Shown here: positions 8,729 to 16,891 of the stretch, piece after piece
Layout of the letters: every line of letters begins with the position of its first letter
Position numbering within the stretch: the stretch's first letter is position 1
DNA from: Kiloniella laminariae
GTDB taxonomy: Bacteria; Pseudomonadota; Alphaproteobacteria; Kiloniellales; Kiloniellaceae
DNA: 64,000 bases
Assembly: GCF_027214005.1 (NCBI RefSeq)
Contig: NZ_JAPWGY010000001.1
Span: 372,001-436,000, forward strand
Direction: 5' to 3'
Program-made: the position numbers and the translations under genes
Notes under the pieces: model-generated
The model's database searches: none
What the model was told of the DNA's origin: nothing
The model's input: the letters and a program-made list of their open reading frames with translations, nothing else

Positions 8729-9490
8729 ATGCGCCTTAAAATATCTGTGATTTTGCTTCTGTTGGGAACAGTGTTCGGATCTGCTGTTTCTGCCAAGGAA
8801 ATCACGATTGGCATGGGAAATTTTGAACCCTATTACATTGCGAAAGGCCAGACCGGTATTTTTGCCGACATTATCACTGCGGTTTTCAAACGATTGCCGG
8901 ATCATGAACCAAAATTTGTTTTTGGCAGCCCCAACAACCGTTTGTGGCAGGATTTCAAGAAAAGAAAAGTCGACGCCGTTTCTAATCTGTTTGATTCTGT
9001 AGAGATCGATGGCTGTCGATCTGACCCGGTTTTCCGGTTTAGAGATGTCGCCGTAACCCAGAAAATTTCCGGGATTGCGCTGAAAGACATTGCTGATTTG
9101 CAGGGGCGAAAAATTATCGCTTTTCAAGGGGCGAAAGATTTTTTTGGTCAGGAATTTTCGGCTGTGGCAGAACAGAGCAGCTATTCCGAGGTATCAGAAC
9201 CCCGGCTTCAGGCTCAGGCATTGATTGACAGGCGGGTTGAGGTGAGTATTGGGGATCTCTTTATCTTTCTGAGCAGCCTTCAGAAAATGACGAAAAACAG
9301 AGCAGAGCCTACAGGTTTTCGGTTCCACGATATTCTGCCAGTGACCTACAGCAGAATGGGGTTTCATGATGTCGAGCTGTGCCAGGATTTTAATGCTGCG
9401 CTCAAACAGGTTCGGGACAGTGGTGAATACGAGGAAATCTATAAACGCTACCTCAATATCCTTGGGCATTCTCCTGTGCCCGGGATGTAA
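8729..9490 (+). CDS. Periplasmic solute-binding protein, family 3 (orphan)
   Basis: This 253-residue protein has a signal peptide (hydrophobic 5-19, cleavage after VSA near 22) and the bilobal family 3 fold typical of polar amino acid binding proteins. Recognisable pieces are FEPYYIAKGQTGIFADIITAV near the N-terminus, IADLQGRKIIAFQGA in the hinge region and a C-terminal LKQVRDSGEYEEIYKRY. No ABC permease or ATPase genes adjoin it, so it is either an orphan receptor feeding an importer elsewhere or a periplasmic sensor. It ends 22 bases before the convergent glyoxalase gene. The ligand is unknown. Confidence 0.85.
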   Translation: MRLKISVILLLLGTVFGSAVSAKEITIGMGNFEPYYIAKGQTGIFADIITAVFKRLPDHEPKFVFGSPNNRLWQDFKKRKVDAVSNLFDSVEIDGCRSDPVFRFRDVAVTQKISGIALKDIADLQGRKIIAFQGAKDFFGQEFSAVAEQSSYSEVSEPRLQAQALIDRRVEVSIGDLFIFLSSLQKMTKNRAEPTGFRFHDILPVTYSRMGFHDVELCQDFNAALKQVRDSGEYEEIYKRYLNILGHSPVPGM

Positions 9491-9512
9491 CAGCTGCCCT
9501 GTTTTTTCTCCA

Positions 9513-9961
9513 TCAGTCCTTTTCAACCAGCTCGATTTGATAGGCATCAGGGTCCTGAATAAAGGCGATAACTTCCTGATGTTTGTGTTCTGATCTCTGG
9601 AATATCATGGGCCCCGGTGCTTTGGTAATCTTGACACCATGAGATTGCAGATACTGGCAGGTAAGCTGGATATCCGATACGGCCAGGGCAAGATGCCCAT
9701 AGCCGTTCCCGGGGTGGTAGCCGGTTTGATCCCAGTTATGGGTCAGCTCCAGTACTGTGGTAGAGGTCTCGGTTCCATAACCAAGGAAGGCCAGGGTAAA
9801 GCGACCAGAACTGTAATCGTCCCGCCTGAGCAGTTTCATTCCGAGCAGATCACAGTAAAAAACGAGAGAGCGTTCCAGATCCCCACCCTGAGCATGCAGT
9901 GGAGTAATCGGGTTGGTAAGACAGAGGCCGGAATAGCTCTCTCGGTAAGGTTATCTGTCAT
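9513..9961 (-). pseudogene. gloA: Lactoylglutathione lyase (glyoxalase I), single-base frameshift
   Basis: Glyoxalase I converts the hemithioacetal of methylglyoxal and glutathione to S-lactoylglutathione. An intact ORF covers only 9513-9839, beginning inside the protein at MKLLRRDDY. Upstream in another frame an ATG at 9961 with AGGA in front encodes a fitting N-terminus ending LLHCMLRVG, and the lower frame resumes with DLERSLVFYCDLLG. The join falls in a run of four Gs (reverse strand, 9881-9884) where five would restore one frame. With the repair, all four metal ligands of the family are present: His of LLHC, Glu of VLELTH, His of GYGHLA and Glu of YQIELV. It may be a recent pseudogene, a slippage site or a sequencing error. 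Confidence 0.8.
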
Positions 9962-9990
9962 GACAGATTTGAATCCTTTTTACAGGGAGG

Positions 9991-10374
9991 TCAGGCAAAG
10001 GGCATTTCTCCCCGACCAAAAGACCAGTTTTCCCGTTTGGTTTCGATCAGGTTGATAAAGATATCTTCTTTTCTTAGACCGAGAGAGATGTTCAGCCGAT
10101 CCACGATTCCCTGGAATAGTGATTTTTTCTGTTCACTGCTCCGTCCTTCCGCAGCAGTGATCTGAACAAAAATCATTTCTTCCCCGTGCTCTATCCCAAG
10201 AAAGTTTTTGGGAAAGCGCAGACCCTGATTCGGCAGATGCTCAGTGAGGATCTGGAAATAATCGTCCTGGGGGACAGCAAAAGCCGAAACCAGTGCCTGA
10301 TGAACAGCTTGCGACAGGGCATCCCTATCTGCCTGTGACCTGCCTTGGCTGTGGGATATACGAACAAGGGGCAT
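9991..10374 (-). CDS. Tautomerase family protein
   Basis: This 127-residue cytoplasmic protein begins MPLVRISHSQGRS, giving the N-terminal proline (after Met removal) that is the catalytic base in the tautomerase/4-oxalocrotonate tautomerase superfamily. The pattern with HLPNQGLRFPKNFLGI and a second half beginning MIFVQITAAEGRSSEQKKSL fits the fused-repeat Tautomerase_2 (PF14552) group. AGGAG lies eight bases before the ATG. It belongs to a reverse-strand cluster with a second tautomerase and glyoxalase I, opposite a TetR regulator, which suggests a role with reactive carbonyl or enol compounds. The substrate is unknown. Confidence 0.82.
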   Translation of the reverse strand: MPLVRISHSQGRSQADRDALSQAVHQALVSAFAVPQDDYFQILTEHLPNQGLRFPKNFLGIEHGEEMIFVQITAAEGRSSEQKKSLFQGIVDRLNISLGLRKEDIFINLIETKRENWSFGRGEMPFA

Positions 10375-10428
10375 GATTTAATCTCCTGTATGGCTTGATG
10401 GGAATGGGCCGGGGCGTTTTCTGATTTT

Positions 10429-10857
10429 TTAGAAAGCGGGCCGCTGGCCACTCAGAACAGCGCCGAGCTCTTCGTTGCTGTAGGCGTGACCGTTGATTCC
10501 CCAAAGTCCATCCACGGCATGAACCACGTTGCCCCAGATCTGGTCTTTGGCGATTTTACCAGCGGCAGCTTCGTAAATCAGGTCTGTGCCGCGTCTGATC
10601 CAGGCCAGTTGCAGGTCACGGGTTGGCAGAACAATGGCCGGAACCTTCAGTTCAAAAATCGCGACTGCCGCGGGTTTGCCGCCAGAGAAGGTCCGGTTTT
10701 CAGGAATACTGGTGATCTCGCCAATCACGTTGGGAAGCAGGAACTGGTTATCGGACAGTCCGTTCAGCTCCATAAGGAGTGAGGTCAGGCCGGCAAAAAT
10801 TTTCTGCTCGGCGGCGGGTGTCAGAAGACCTTCTGTAATAATGAACTGTAATGGCAT
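10429..10857 (-). CDS. Tautomerase family protein, second copy
   Basis: This 142-residue protein starts MPLQFIITEGLL and has the features NQFLLPNVIG, RTFSGGKPAAVAIFELKVP and NVVHAVDGLWGINGHAYSNEELG, which I recognise from tautomerase-family proteins. The N-terminal Pro is again available as the base. The frame is open 21 codons further upstream, but the ATG at 10857 is preceded by AAGGAA and gives the family N-terminus. It is the first gene of the reverse-strand cluster and is divergent from the TetR gene, whose gap carries three repeated operator-like sites. Confidence 0.78.
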   Translation of the reverse strand: MPLQFIITEGLLTPAAEQKIFAGLTSLLMELNGLSDNQFLLPNVIGEITSIPENRTFSGGKPAAVAIFELKVPAIVLPTRDLQLAWIRRGTDLIYEAAAGKIAKDQIWGNVVHAVDGLWGINGHAYSNEELGAVLSGQRPAF

Positions 10858-10927
10858 GTATGTTTCCTTGGGTGGTTTGGGGCAGGAATGCCCTGGAAAG
10901 ACAGATTTTTTGTACGACAATCAAATA

Positions 10928-10997
10928 TAACGATCGATATATTGTTATATGTATGTAACGATCGTTATTTGTCAATATTAAAAAATAACGATCACTA
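10928..10997. promoter_or_regulatory. Three TAACGATC operator sites between tautomerase and tetR genes
   Basis: TAACGATCGATA (10928-10939), the perfect 12-base palindrome TAACGATCGTTA (10956-10967) and TAACGATCACTA (10986-10997) occur at 28- and 30-base intervals, about three helical turns, in the AT-rich divergent gap. The regular phasing suggests cooperative binding of the neighbouring TetR protein, which would then repress both directions. Confidence 0.75.
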
Positions 10998-11055
10998 TAT
11001 TTTATTGTATCTGATATCTAGAAAACCGGAGCCCCAGGAATTGAGACCGTCAAAA

Positions 11056-11706
11056 ATGCCCACCAAAAAAGTGAACGCAAAAGAAGTGAAACCGGAAAGG
11101 CCGAGCAAAAAAGAAGAAACCCATGCCCGAATGCTGGCGGCAGCAGGACGCAGTTTCCGGCGTAACGGTTTTGCCGGTATCGGTGTAGACGGGATCGCCA
11201 AGGCGGCGGGGGTAACCTCGGGTGCGTTTTATGCGCATTTCGGATCCAAAGATGCGGCGTTTTTTGCAGCGGTTGTTGCCGGACTTGATGAGGTTATTGA
11301 CGGTATACCCCGGTTCCAGAAAAAACACGGACCTGACTGGCTCCAGGCCTTTGCTGATTATTACCTCGGACAACCGCACCGCGATGATCTGGCCTGTGGC
11401 TGTGCCATGACCAGTCTGTCCCCGGAAATCGTGCGCGGCGGGGAGGAACTACACCAGCTATATGAGACAAAGATGTTTCTGATTGCCGGATTGATTGCTG
11501 CGGGCCTTGCGGGTGGAAACAGCGACCAGCGTCTGGCCCGAGCCTGGGGCTATCTCGGAACGCTGATCGGCGGCCTGACCATAACCCGGGCAATGCAAAA
11601 CCGGGACAGTGCAGAAACAATTGCCAAAGCGATCAAGTCGGCAGCGCTTGGCTGTGCCGGAGAGCCCGCCGCAGAGCCAACCGGGGGAGAAGGAAATGGG
11701 AAGTGA
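11056..11706 (+). CDS. TetR-family transcriptional regulator
   Basis: This 216-residue regulator has a TetR helix-turn-helix at about residues 22-66 with FRRNGFAGIGVDGIAKAAGVT and SGAFYAHFGSKDAAF. The C-terminal domain with ACGCAMTSLSPEI resembles TetR_C groups that sense small hydrophobic or electrophilic compounds. The frame opens further upstream through the operator region, but the ATG at 11056 gives a normal length and a basic N-terminal tail. It is divergent from the tautomerase/glyoxalase cluster, and the three operator sites in the gap are its likely targets. Its last codons overlap the start of the GNAT gene by 11 bases. Confidence 0.92.
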   Translation: MPTKKVNAKEVKPERPSKKEETHARMLAAAGRSFRRNGFAGIGVDGIAKAAGVTSGAFYAHFGSKDAAFFAAVVAGLDEVIDGIPRFQKKHGPDWLQAFADYYLGQPHRDDLACGCAMTSLSPEIVRGGEELHQLYETKMFLIAGLIAAGLAGGNSDQRLARAWGYLGTLIGGLTITRAMQNRDSAETIAKAIKSAALGCAGEPAAEPTGGEGNGK

Positions 11707-12271
11707 CAAAAAACACCAGCAGCCAGACAGTTTTTCAATCCGCGATGTGGAGGACGGGGATATGGCACCCATCCAGCAGATCTACGCCGATCAGGTGCTG
11801 ACCGGGGTTTCCAGCTGGGAGGAAGAACCGCCGACACTGGCGGAAATGTGCCGTCGCCGGGAGGCTATTGTCTCCGGGGGCTTTCCCTATCGCGTTGCCG
11901 TCAAAGCTGATCCGGGAGAGCCGGCGGGTGAGCGGGTTCTGGGCTATGCCTATGCCTCATCCTATCGGCCAAGGCCGGGGTATCGTTATACGGTGGAAAA
12001 TTCCATCTATGTCAACAAAATGGCGCGGGGACAGGGGATCGGCCGCCTGCTGTTACAGGATCTGATCAAACAGTGCGAAGCCAGAGGCTATCGCCAGATG
12101 ATCGCGGTGGTCGGAGATTCCGCCAACAGACCTTCGATTGATTTTCACCTCAGCATGGGCTTTGCGCAGGCCGGAGTCATCAAATCTATCGGCTTTAAAT
12201 TCGGTCGCTGGATGGACAGCGTGATCCTGCAACGCCCTCTGAACAACGGCGATGCCAGCCTGCCGGAATAG
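11696..12271 (+). CDS. GNAT N-acetyltransferase (phosphinothricin acetyltransferase-like)
   Basis: This 191-residue protein has the GNAT fold. Motif A is VNKMARGQGIGRLLLQDLI at about 110-128, where the RGQGIG loop binds the acetyl-CoA pyrophosphate. The opening pattern IRDVEDGDMAPIQQIYADQVLTGV and the ending DSANRPSIDFHLSMGFAQAGV fit the phosphinothricin/methionine sulfoximine acetyltransferase (Pat/MddA) group. ATG 11696 follows GGAGAAGG and overlaps the tetR end, so the two genes are probably co-transcribed. The true substrate is likely an amino acid analogue but is unproven. Confidence 0.88.
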   Translation: MGSDKKHQQPDSFSIRDVEDGDMAPIQQIYADQVLTGVSSWEEEPPTLAEMCRRREAIVSGGFPYRVAVKADPGEPAGERVLGYAYASSYRPRPGYRYTVENSIYVNKMARGQGIGRLLLQDLIKQCEARGYRQMIAVVGDSANRPSIDFHLSMGFAQAGVIKSIGFKFGRWMDSVILQRPLNNGDASLPE

Positions 12272-12319
12272 GGGGAGATCCCCGCTTTCAGTTCCGAGAC
12301 ATCTCCTTAAAACAAAAAC

Positions 12320-12361
12320 AGCCGCCCCGCGCCCTTTACAAGGAGCGACAGGGCGGCTTTC
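12320..12361. terminator. Rho-independent terminator between GNAT and vWA genes
   Basis: AGCCGCCC (12320-12327) pairs with GGGCGGCT (12351-12358), followed by TTT on the plus strand and by a T-rich stretch on the reverse strand. It lies between two convergent genes and may serve both. Confidence 0.75.
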
Positions 12362-12404
12362 CCGGGCTGGAGGGACCCGGCGGGGAAACTGATTAACTCC
12401 GGAT

Positions 12405-12448
12405 ATTCCCCGATTATTCCCCGATTATTCCCCGATTATTTCCCGGTT
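12405..12448. repeat. 11-base tandem repeat, four copies
   Basis: The unit ATTCCCCGATT is repeated exactly at 12405-12415, 12416-12426 and 12427-12437 and imperfectly at 12438-12448. It sits just beyond the stop of the vWA gene, in the convergent gap. Such arrays are prone to copy-number change. Confidence 0.9.
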
Positions 12449-12457
12449 GTTTTGGGA

Positions 12458-14191
12458 CTATTTTTTGGCGACTTCGAGGGAACTGGCCAGATCAACCAGA
12501 TTGAGAAACTCGCGGCGATAGCCAAAAGGATCTTCGCCCAGGGCTGACTTGGCCAGCTTGGCGGTATCGCTCAGGCTCATATCGCCGCTGTAGGGGCTGT
12601 CGCGCAGGATCTGCCCAAAGGAGGCAACAGCGGCGGAAAAACGGAATCGCTCGCTGGGGAACTGGTTCTCACTCAGGATCTGGTCGCGGTGGATTGGAAA
12701 CTCCATCAGCTTGCTGGTTTCTTCCTCAGGGGCTTTGTAGCGCACCCGCAAGAAGGCGAGCTCGTTATTGAGATTGGAAGCATCTGCCCCTTTGCCAGAA
12801 GTTCCTTCGCTTTCTCCCGGTTTTTGTCCATAACGCAATGGATCGACACTGAGCCCGTCTGACCCGACCAACGCGATTTCATAAAGCGCGGTGACGGTGT
12901 GTCCGGCGCCGATCTCCCCGGCATCGACTTTGTCGTTGTTGAAGTCCTCGCGCTGGAGCTGGCGGTTTTCATAGCCGACCAGGCGGTATTCGGCGACCAC
13001 TGACGGGTTGAACTCGACTTGCAATTTAACGTCCTTGGCGACGGTGATCAGGGTCGAGGACAGCTCTTCGACCAGCACCTTGCGCGCTTCGGACAGGCTG
13101 TCGATATAGGCGTGGTTGCCATTGCCTGCATCGGCGAGCTGCTCCAGCAGGTGATCGTTGTAGTTGCCCGTGCCAAAGCCAAGAGTTGTCAGGGATACCC
13201 CACTTTTGCGCTTGCCTTCGATCAGCTTTTTCAGGTCATCAAAATCGACGGTGCCGACATTTACGTCCCCATCGGTTGCCAGCAGAATGCGGTTGATGCC
13301 GCCCTTGATAAACTCTTTCTGGGCTTCGGCATAGGCGAGGCGGATACCCGCACCGCCATTGGTGCTGCCCCCGGCGGTCAACTGGTCAATCGCGGCCATG
13401 ATTTTGGCTTTTTCGGCCCCTGATGTGGCGGGCAAAACGACTTCGGTCGATCCCGCATAGGTAACCAGAGAAATCCGGTCTGCTGCCGTCATCTTGTTGA
13501 CCATCAGGCGAAGCGAGGATTGCAGCAGCGGCAGTTTGTCGGTGGCATGCATGGAGCCGGAAACATCGACCAGAAACACCAGATTGGCGGCGGGCCGCTG
13601 TTCTGTCGGAATGTCAAAGGCCTTGAGGCCGATGTGCACCAGTTTGGTCCTGGCATTCCAGGGCGTGGGCGCGACTTCGGTGGTGACGCTGAAAGGCTGC
13701 TCCCGGCTGTCGGGCAGGGGATAGTCATAGGAGAAATAGTTGATCAGCTCTTCGACCCGCACCGCATCCACTGGGGGTAGGTACCCGTCTTCGATAAAAC
13801 GCCGGGTGTTGGCATAGGCGCCGGTGTCGACATCGATGGAAAAGGTTGAAACCGGGTCCTTGACCACCTGCTTGACCGGGTTGTCTTCAGGACGCTTGTA
13901 ATTCTCACGGTTTTCTTCTGGCGCGGGAAAGGCGCTGTCGTAAAAAGACTGTCCAGTCGCAAGGGTCAGGGCACGGCCCTGTTCGGCTTCGAGGAGAGGT
14001 TCGGCAGATTGTTTGCTGATCGGGGCCACTGGCGGGGGCGGTAACAGCGAGGAGGTGTCGCGCTGGGCAATTTCCTGCTCGCGTTGTCCGCAAGCCGCCA
14101 CGAACAAGAGCGTTGATATGGCCACACTCCGCATAAGCACCTGCACCCTGCGGGATTGCCGGCCTGTTCTTCCATTCTGATCTGTTGCCAT
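12458..14191 (-). CDS. vWA-domain lipoprotein (YfbK family)
   Basis: This 577-residue protein has a lipoprotein signal, with the lipobox FVAAC placing the lipidated Cys at residue 34. A conserved YfbK N-terminal domain (about 105-195) includes TFSIDVDTGAYAN. The von Willebrand A domain begins at about 203 with FLVDVSGSM, which supplies the metal-ion-dependent adhesion site (D209, S211, S213). A DUF3520 C-terminal domain extends from about 400 to the end. YfbK proteins are envelope proteins of unknown function, sometimes labelled Ca-activated chloride channel homologues without experimental basis. The basic N-region before the signal is long (about 20 residues), so a later start is possible. 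A hairpin overlapping the ribosome binding site lies upstream. Confidence 0.9.
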   Translation of the reverse strand: MATDQNGRTGRQSRRVQVLMRSVAISTLLFVAACGQREQEIAQRDTSSLLPPPPVAPISKQSAEPLLEAEQGRALTLATGQSFYDSAFPAPEENRENYKRPEDNPVKQVVKDPVSTFSIDVDTGAYANTRRFIEDGYLPPVDAVRVEELINYFSYDYPLPDSREQPFSVTTEVAPTPWNARTKLVHIGLKAFDIPTEQRPAANLVFLVDVSGSMHATDKLPLLQSSLRLMVNKMTAADRISLVTYAGSTEVVLPATSGAEKAKIMAAIDQLTAGGSTNGGAGIRLAYAEAQKEFIKGGINRILLATDGDVNVGTVDFDDLKKLIEGKRKSGVSLTTLGFGTGNYNDHLLEQLADAGNGNHAYIDSLSEARKVLVEELSSTLITVAKDVKLQVEFNPSVVAEYRLVGYENRQLQREDFNNDKVDAGEIGAGHTVTALYEIALVGSDGLSVDPLRYGQKPGESEGTSGKGADASNLNNELAFLRVRYKAPEEETSKLMEFPIHRDQILSENQFPSERFRFSAAVASFGQILRDSPYSGDMSLSDTAKLAKSALGEDPFGYRREFLNLVDLASSLEVAKK

Positions 14192-14198
14192 GATTTTT

Positions 14199-14268
14199 CC
14201 TGCCCTGTCTGGTTTATGTCTCTGTTGCCGGAGACAGTAAAAGCAACCGTGGCGCGTATCAGGGCAGG
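14199..14268 (-). promoter_or_regulatory. Nested hairpin overlapping the vWA gene ribosome binding site
   Basis: On the reverse-strand transcript CCTGCCCTG (14260-14268) can pair with CAGGGCAGG (14199-14207), enclosing an inner TGTCTC/GAGACA stem (14231-14236 with 14217-14222). The 3' arm contains the AGG of the likely Shine-Dalgarno sequence, seven or eight bases before the ATG at 14191. Folding would hide the ribosome binding site. Confidence 0.5.
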
Positions 14269-14313
14269 AATAAGGTGATTTTGCGGCGGGTGAGAGTGTT
14301 CGATATTTTTTTC

Positions 14314-15228
14314 TTACACATCCCGCGTCAGTTCGAAAGTCAGGTCGCGGAGCCAGATATGGCCGGGGTCGCGGTCGTGGCGCTGGTGCCAGATCAGCTG
14401 GACCTCGATGTCGGGGATGGCAAACGGGACTTCGAAATGCTGGAGTTGATAGCGTTCGATAAAGGGGCCGGCCAGCTCCATCGTTGTGGTGGCAATCAGG
14501 TCACTGTCGGCGACCATCACCGGGCTGGCCATGTGGCTGGCGATTGAGGCGGCGACGTGGCGTTTATGTCCCAGTTGTTGCAGGATACTGTCAACATAAC
14601 TGTCGTGTTTTCCGCTGCCGGAATAGATGATATGGCGGGCGGCAAGGTATTGATCCAGCGAGAGTGACCCCTGAATTTCCGGGTGACTGTGGGCGGCGAT
14701 GACCAGATGACGGCTTTTGAACAGGCGGGCTGCGCGAAAGCGCGGCGGCAGTTCCCGGCAGACACAGGCGGCCATATCCATGCGTTGGTCCTCGATCATA
14801 TCAAGCAGACGGGGCAGGGGCTCGTGATAGAGGCTGAGGGCAAGGCCCGGCGCCTGTTCGGCAAAACGTTTCAGGATCATCGGGGCATAGCGGGCAACGG
14901 CGTGGTCAGGCAGACCGTAATGAAAATGCCGCTGCGAGGTCGCGGGATCAAAAGAGGAAGGCTGTTGCAGGGTCCGGGTAATCTGGCTCAGGGACTGTTG
15001 CAGGGGCAGGATGATCTCGTCTGCACGGGCCGTGGGTTCGACCCCGTTTTTTGCCCGGATAAACAACGGGTCATTCAGACTGTGGCGCAGGCGTTGCAGG
15101 GCGTGGCTGACGGCGGACTGGGTCATGCCCAGACGTTCGGCGGCACGGGTGATGTGGCGCTCGGCATAGATGGCCTGAAATATCCTGAGCAAGTTCAGGT
15201 CAACATCACTATTATCAGTTTTGTTCAT
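14314..15228 (-). CDS. LysR-family transcriptional regulator
   Basis: This 304-residue regulator begins VDLNLLRIFQAIYAERHITRAA and continues LGMTQSAVSHALQRLRHSLNDPLF, the helix-turn-helix pattern of the NodD/LinR/SyrM branch of LysR proteins. A substrate-binding domain follows at about 95-300. It is divergent from the DUF2306 gene with a gap of about 100 bases that contains CTGGA-N6-TCCAG (15250-15265), a plausible autoregulatory site. The vWA gene lies downstream on the same strand 122 bases away, and may or may not be co-transcribed. Confidence 0.92.
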   Translation of the reverse strand: MNKTDNSDVDLNLLRIFQAIYAERHITRAAERLGMTQSAVSHALQRLRHSLNDPLFIRAKNGVEPTARADEIILPLQQSLSQITRTLQQPSSFDPATSQRHFHYGLPDHAVARYAPMILKRFAEQAPGLALSLYHEPLPRLLDMIEDQRMDMAACVCRELPPRFRAARLFKSRHLVIAAHSHPEIQGSLSLDQYLAARHIIYSGSGKHDSYVDSILQQLGHKRHVAASIASHMASPVMVADSDLIATTTMELAGPFIERYQLQHFEVPFAIPDIEVQLIWHQRHDRDPGHIWLRDLTFELTRDV

Positions 15229-15331
15229 GATAAATATAATAGATATGATCTGGAATAATATCCAGGACTGGATAATCCTCTAGTGCATTCGCGTCCCGAA
15301 AGGGAGGAAGCAAGCAAGAGGAGATGCGCAG

Positions 15332-16077
15332 ATGGCACTGCAGGGTGACCAGATAAACCGCCCCGGAACTGGGGAAACGGCAGCAAACGGGCGAGAGATG
15401 GATAGATCTGGCTCGGATAAATATGGATCTGGCAAATCCGGCTTTGGCGGATTGGGAAAAAAATCGGTTGGCTGATCCTGACAGTATCGGCAACGGTCAT
15501 CGCCTTGCTCTCGACCCGTTTCCTTTTGCCTGATCCCCCGCATGTGGGGCCCGAAATCATGGAAAATTTCAATGCTCACAAGCCTGCGTTTCTGGCGCAT
15601 GTGTTGGGCAGCCTGATCGCCTTGTTGATCGGCCCTTGGCAGTTTGTGGGTTCTCTGCGAAATCGTTGGCCAGGGCTGCACCGCTGGAGTGGGCGCATTT
15701 ACATGATGGCTGTGTTGCTGGGTGGTGTTGGTGGCTTTATCGTTGCCTGGACGACTCTGGCTGGACCTGTGGCGGTGGCGGGTTTTGCCACGCTGGCGCT
15801 GATCTGGCTCTATGTCACGGGCAAGGGGTATCAGACTGTGTGGGCCGGACGCTACGCCGAACATCGCCGCTGGATGATCCGCTCTTTTGCTCTGACAGCT
15901 GCGGCGATTACCCTGCGCCTTGGTCTGCCGATAGCTCCGGCGTTGGGCTATGATTTCATGACGGGTTATATTATCCAGTCCTGGGCGGCCTGGGTAATCA
16001 ACCTGGTTGTGGCGGAACTTTATCTCTACCGAGAAGTGTCGAGGACCAGGGTGCCGGGTGATGGCGTGTCCGTTTAA
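15332..16077 (+). pseudogene. DUF2306 membrane protein, single-base frameshift
   Basis: The intact downstream frame (from about 15421 to 16077) encodes a polytopic membrane protein with HVLGSLIALLIGPWQF, LHRWSGRIYMMAVLLGG, the EHRRWMIRSFALT motif and four to five helices, matching DUF2306, a family of unknown function. That frame has no ATG or GTG before its first transmembrane helix. In another frame an ATG at 15332, seven to eight bases after AAGAGGAG, opens a hydrophilic 42-residue leader ending GGLGKK. The frames meet in a run of seven As at 15457-15463, and one additional A would fuse the leader to IGWLILTVSATVIALL. Recent inactivation, transcriptional slippage or an assembly error are all possible. 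Confidence 0.78.
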
Positions 16078-16113
16078 CAGTAAGCACGACTGTTGCATTA
16101 TATCTGGAATGTA

Positions 16114-16134
16114 ACCTCTGGTTTAATCTGAAGT
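16114..16134. promoter_or_regulatory. Imperfect dyad upstream of luxI, weak lux-box candidate
   Basis: ACCTCTGGTT (16114-16123) and AATCTGAAGT (16125-16134) are reverse complements at 7 of 10 positions around a single T, 36-56 bases before the luxI ATG and next to a TATATT element. Lux boxes are imperfect dyads of about 20 bases that often start ACCT, so this is a candidate only. Confidence 0.3.
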
Positions 16135-16169
16135 ATATTTTTCTCTCTTGTAAACCAAAGGAGAGAAAA

Positions 16170-16835
16170 ATGTTTTTCCAAATTGATCCTCAACAGCACA
16201 GCAATTTTAAAAGTCAGATCAACTCTATGTTTGCGCTGCGCTATCGGGTTTTCTGTGAACGTCTGGGTTGGGTCCCGGGGGAAAACCAGATGGAGCGAGA
16301 CAGTTACGATGACCAGTCTCCGACCTATCTGATCAAACAGGAGGGGGACGGTACTGTCTCTGCCTGTGTCAGGCTTCTGCCCTCGATGGGGGCGAATATG
16401 TTGCGGGATACCTTTCCCGCCTTGTTGTCTGGCAGGGCCTGTCCCGCTTCCCAGGACATCATGGAATCAAGTCGCTTTTCTGTCGATACTGCCCTGCTCC
16501 GTAGCCGGGGGGAGGCGGAATTGTCCAGAACGACCTATGAACTGTTTCTGGCCATGATCGAGTTTGGTCTGTCGCGGGGCTTGAGTAAAATCATTACCGT
16601 GACGGATTTGCGGATGGAGCGTTTGGTCAAGCGGGCCAACTGGCCCTATGAACGTCTTGGTGAACCACAACGACAGATTGACGGTCAGAAGGAAATCAAG
16701 GCGGTGGCAATCGCTGGAGAAATCTCTGTTGATGCTTTGCTTGCTGTCAGAGAAAAGGCTGAATTTTGGGAACCGGTACTTTTTCAACCTGTTGTCAGTA
16801 GTGTTTTTCCGGAAAACTATAAAATTGCCAGCTAG
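16170..16835 (+). CDS. luxI: Acyl-homoserine-lactone synthase, LuxI family
   Basis: This 221-residue enzyme joins S-adenosylmethionine to an acyl group from acyl-ACP or acyl-CoA to make an N-acyl-homoserine lactone signal in the cytoplasm. The LuxI invariant residues are visible: R24 and F28 (RYRVFCERLGW), W34, D44 and D47 (ERDSYDD), R68 (CVRLL), E99 and R102 (MESSRFSVD). GGAG lies in good position before the ATG. A luxR gene follows in tandem after 113 bases, the usual partner. The acyl chain cannot be predicted. Confidence 0.95.
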   Translation: MFFQIDPQQHSNFKSQINSMFALRYRVFCERLGWVPGENQMERDSYDDQSPTYLIKQEGDGTVSACVRLLPSMGANMLRDTFPALLSGRACPASQDIMESSRFSVDTALLRSRGEAELSRTTYELFLAMIEFGLSRGLSKIITVTDLRMERLVKRANWPYERLGEPQRQIDGQKEIKAVAIAGEISVDALLAVREKAEFWEPVLFQPVVSSVFPENYKIAS

Positions 16836-16891
16836 AATAATCGGTTGAAAAATCTCGGTTAACGAGTGATTCGTCACGTTATCACTTGTCG

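Noticed and set aside
12405-12448. Possible CRISPR-like array
   Set aside because: Units of 11 bases abut with no spacers; it is a simple tandem repeat.
15280-16098. 272-residue reverse-strand ORF across the DUF2306 gene
   Set aside because: Composition is rich in His, Gln and Arg without hydrophobic core, as expected for a shadow of a membrane protein gene.
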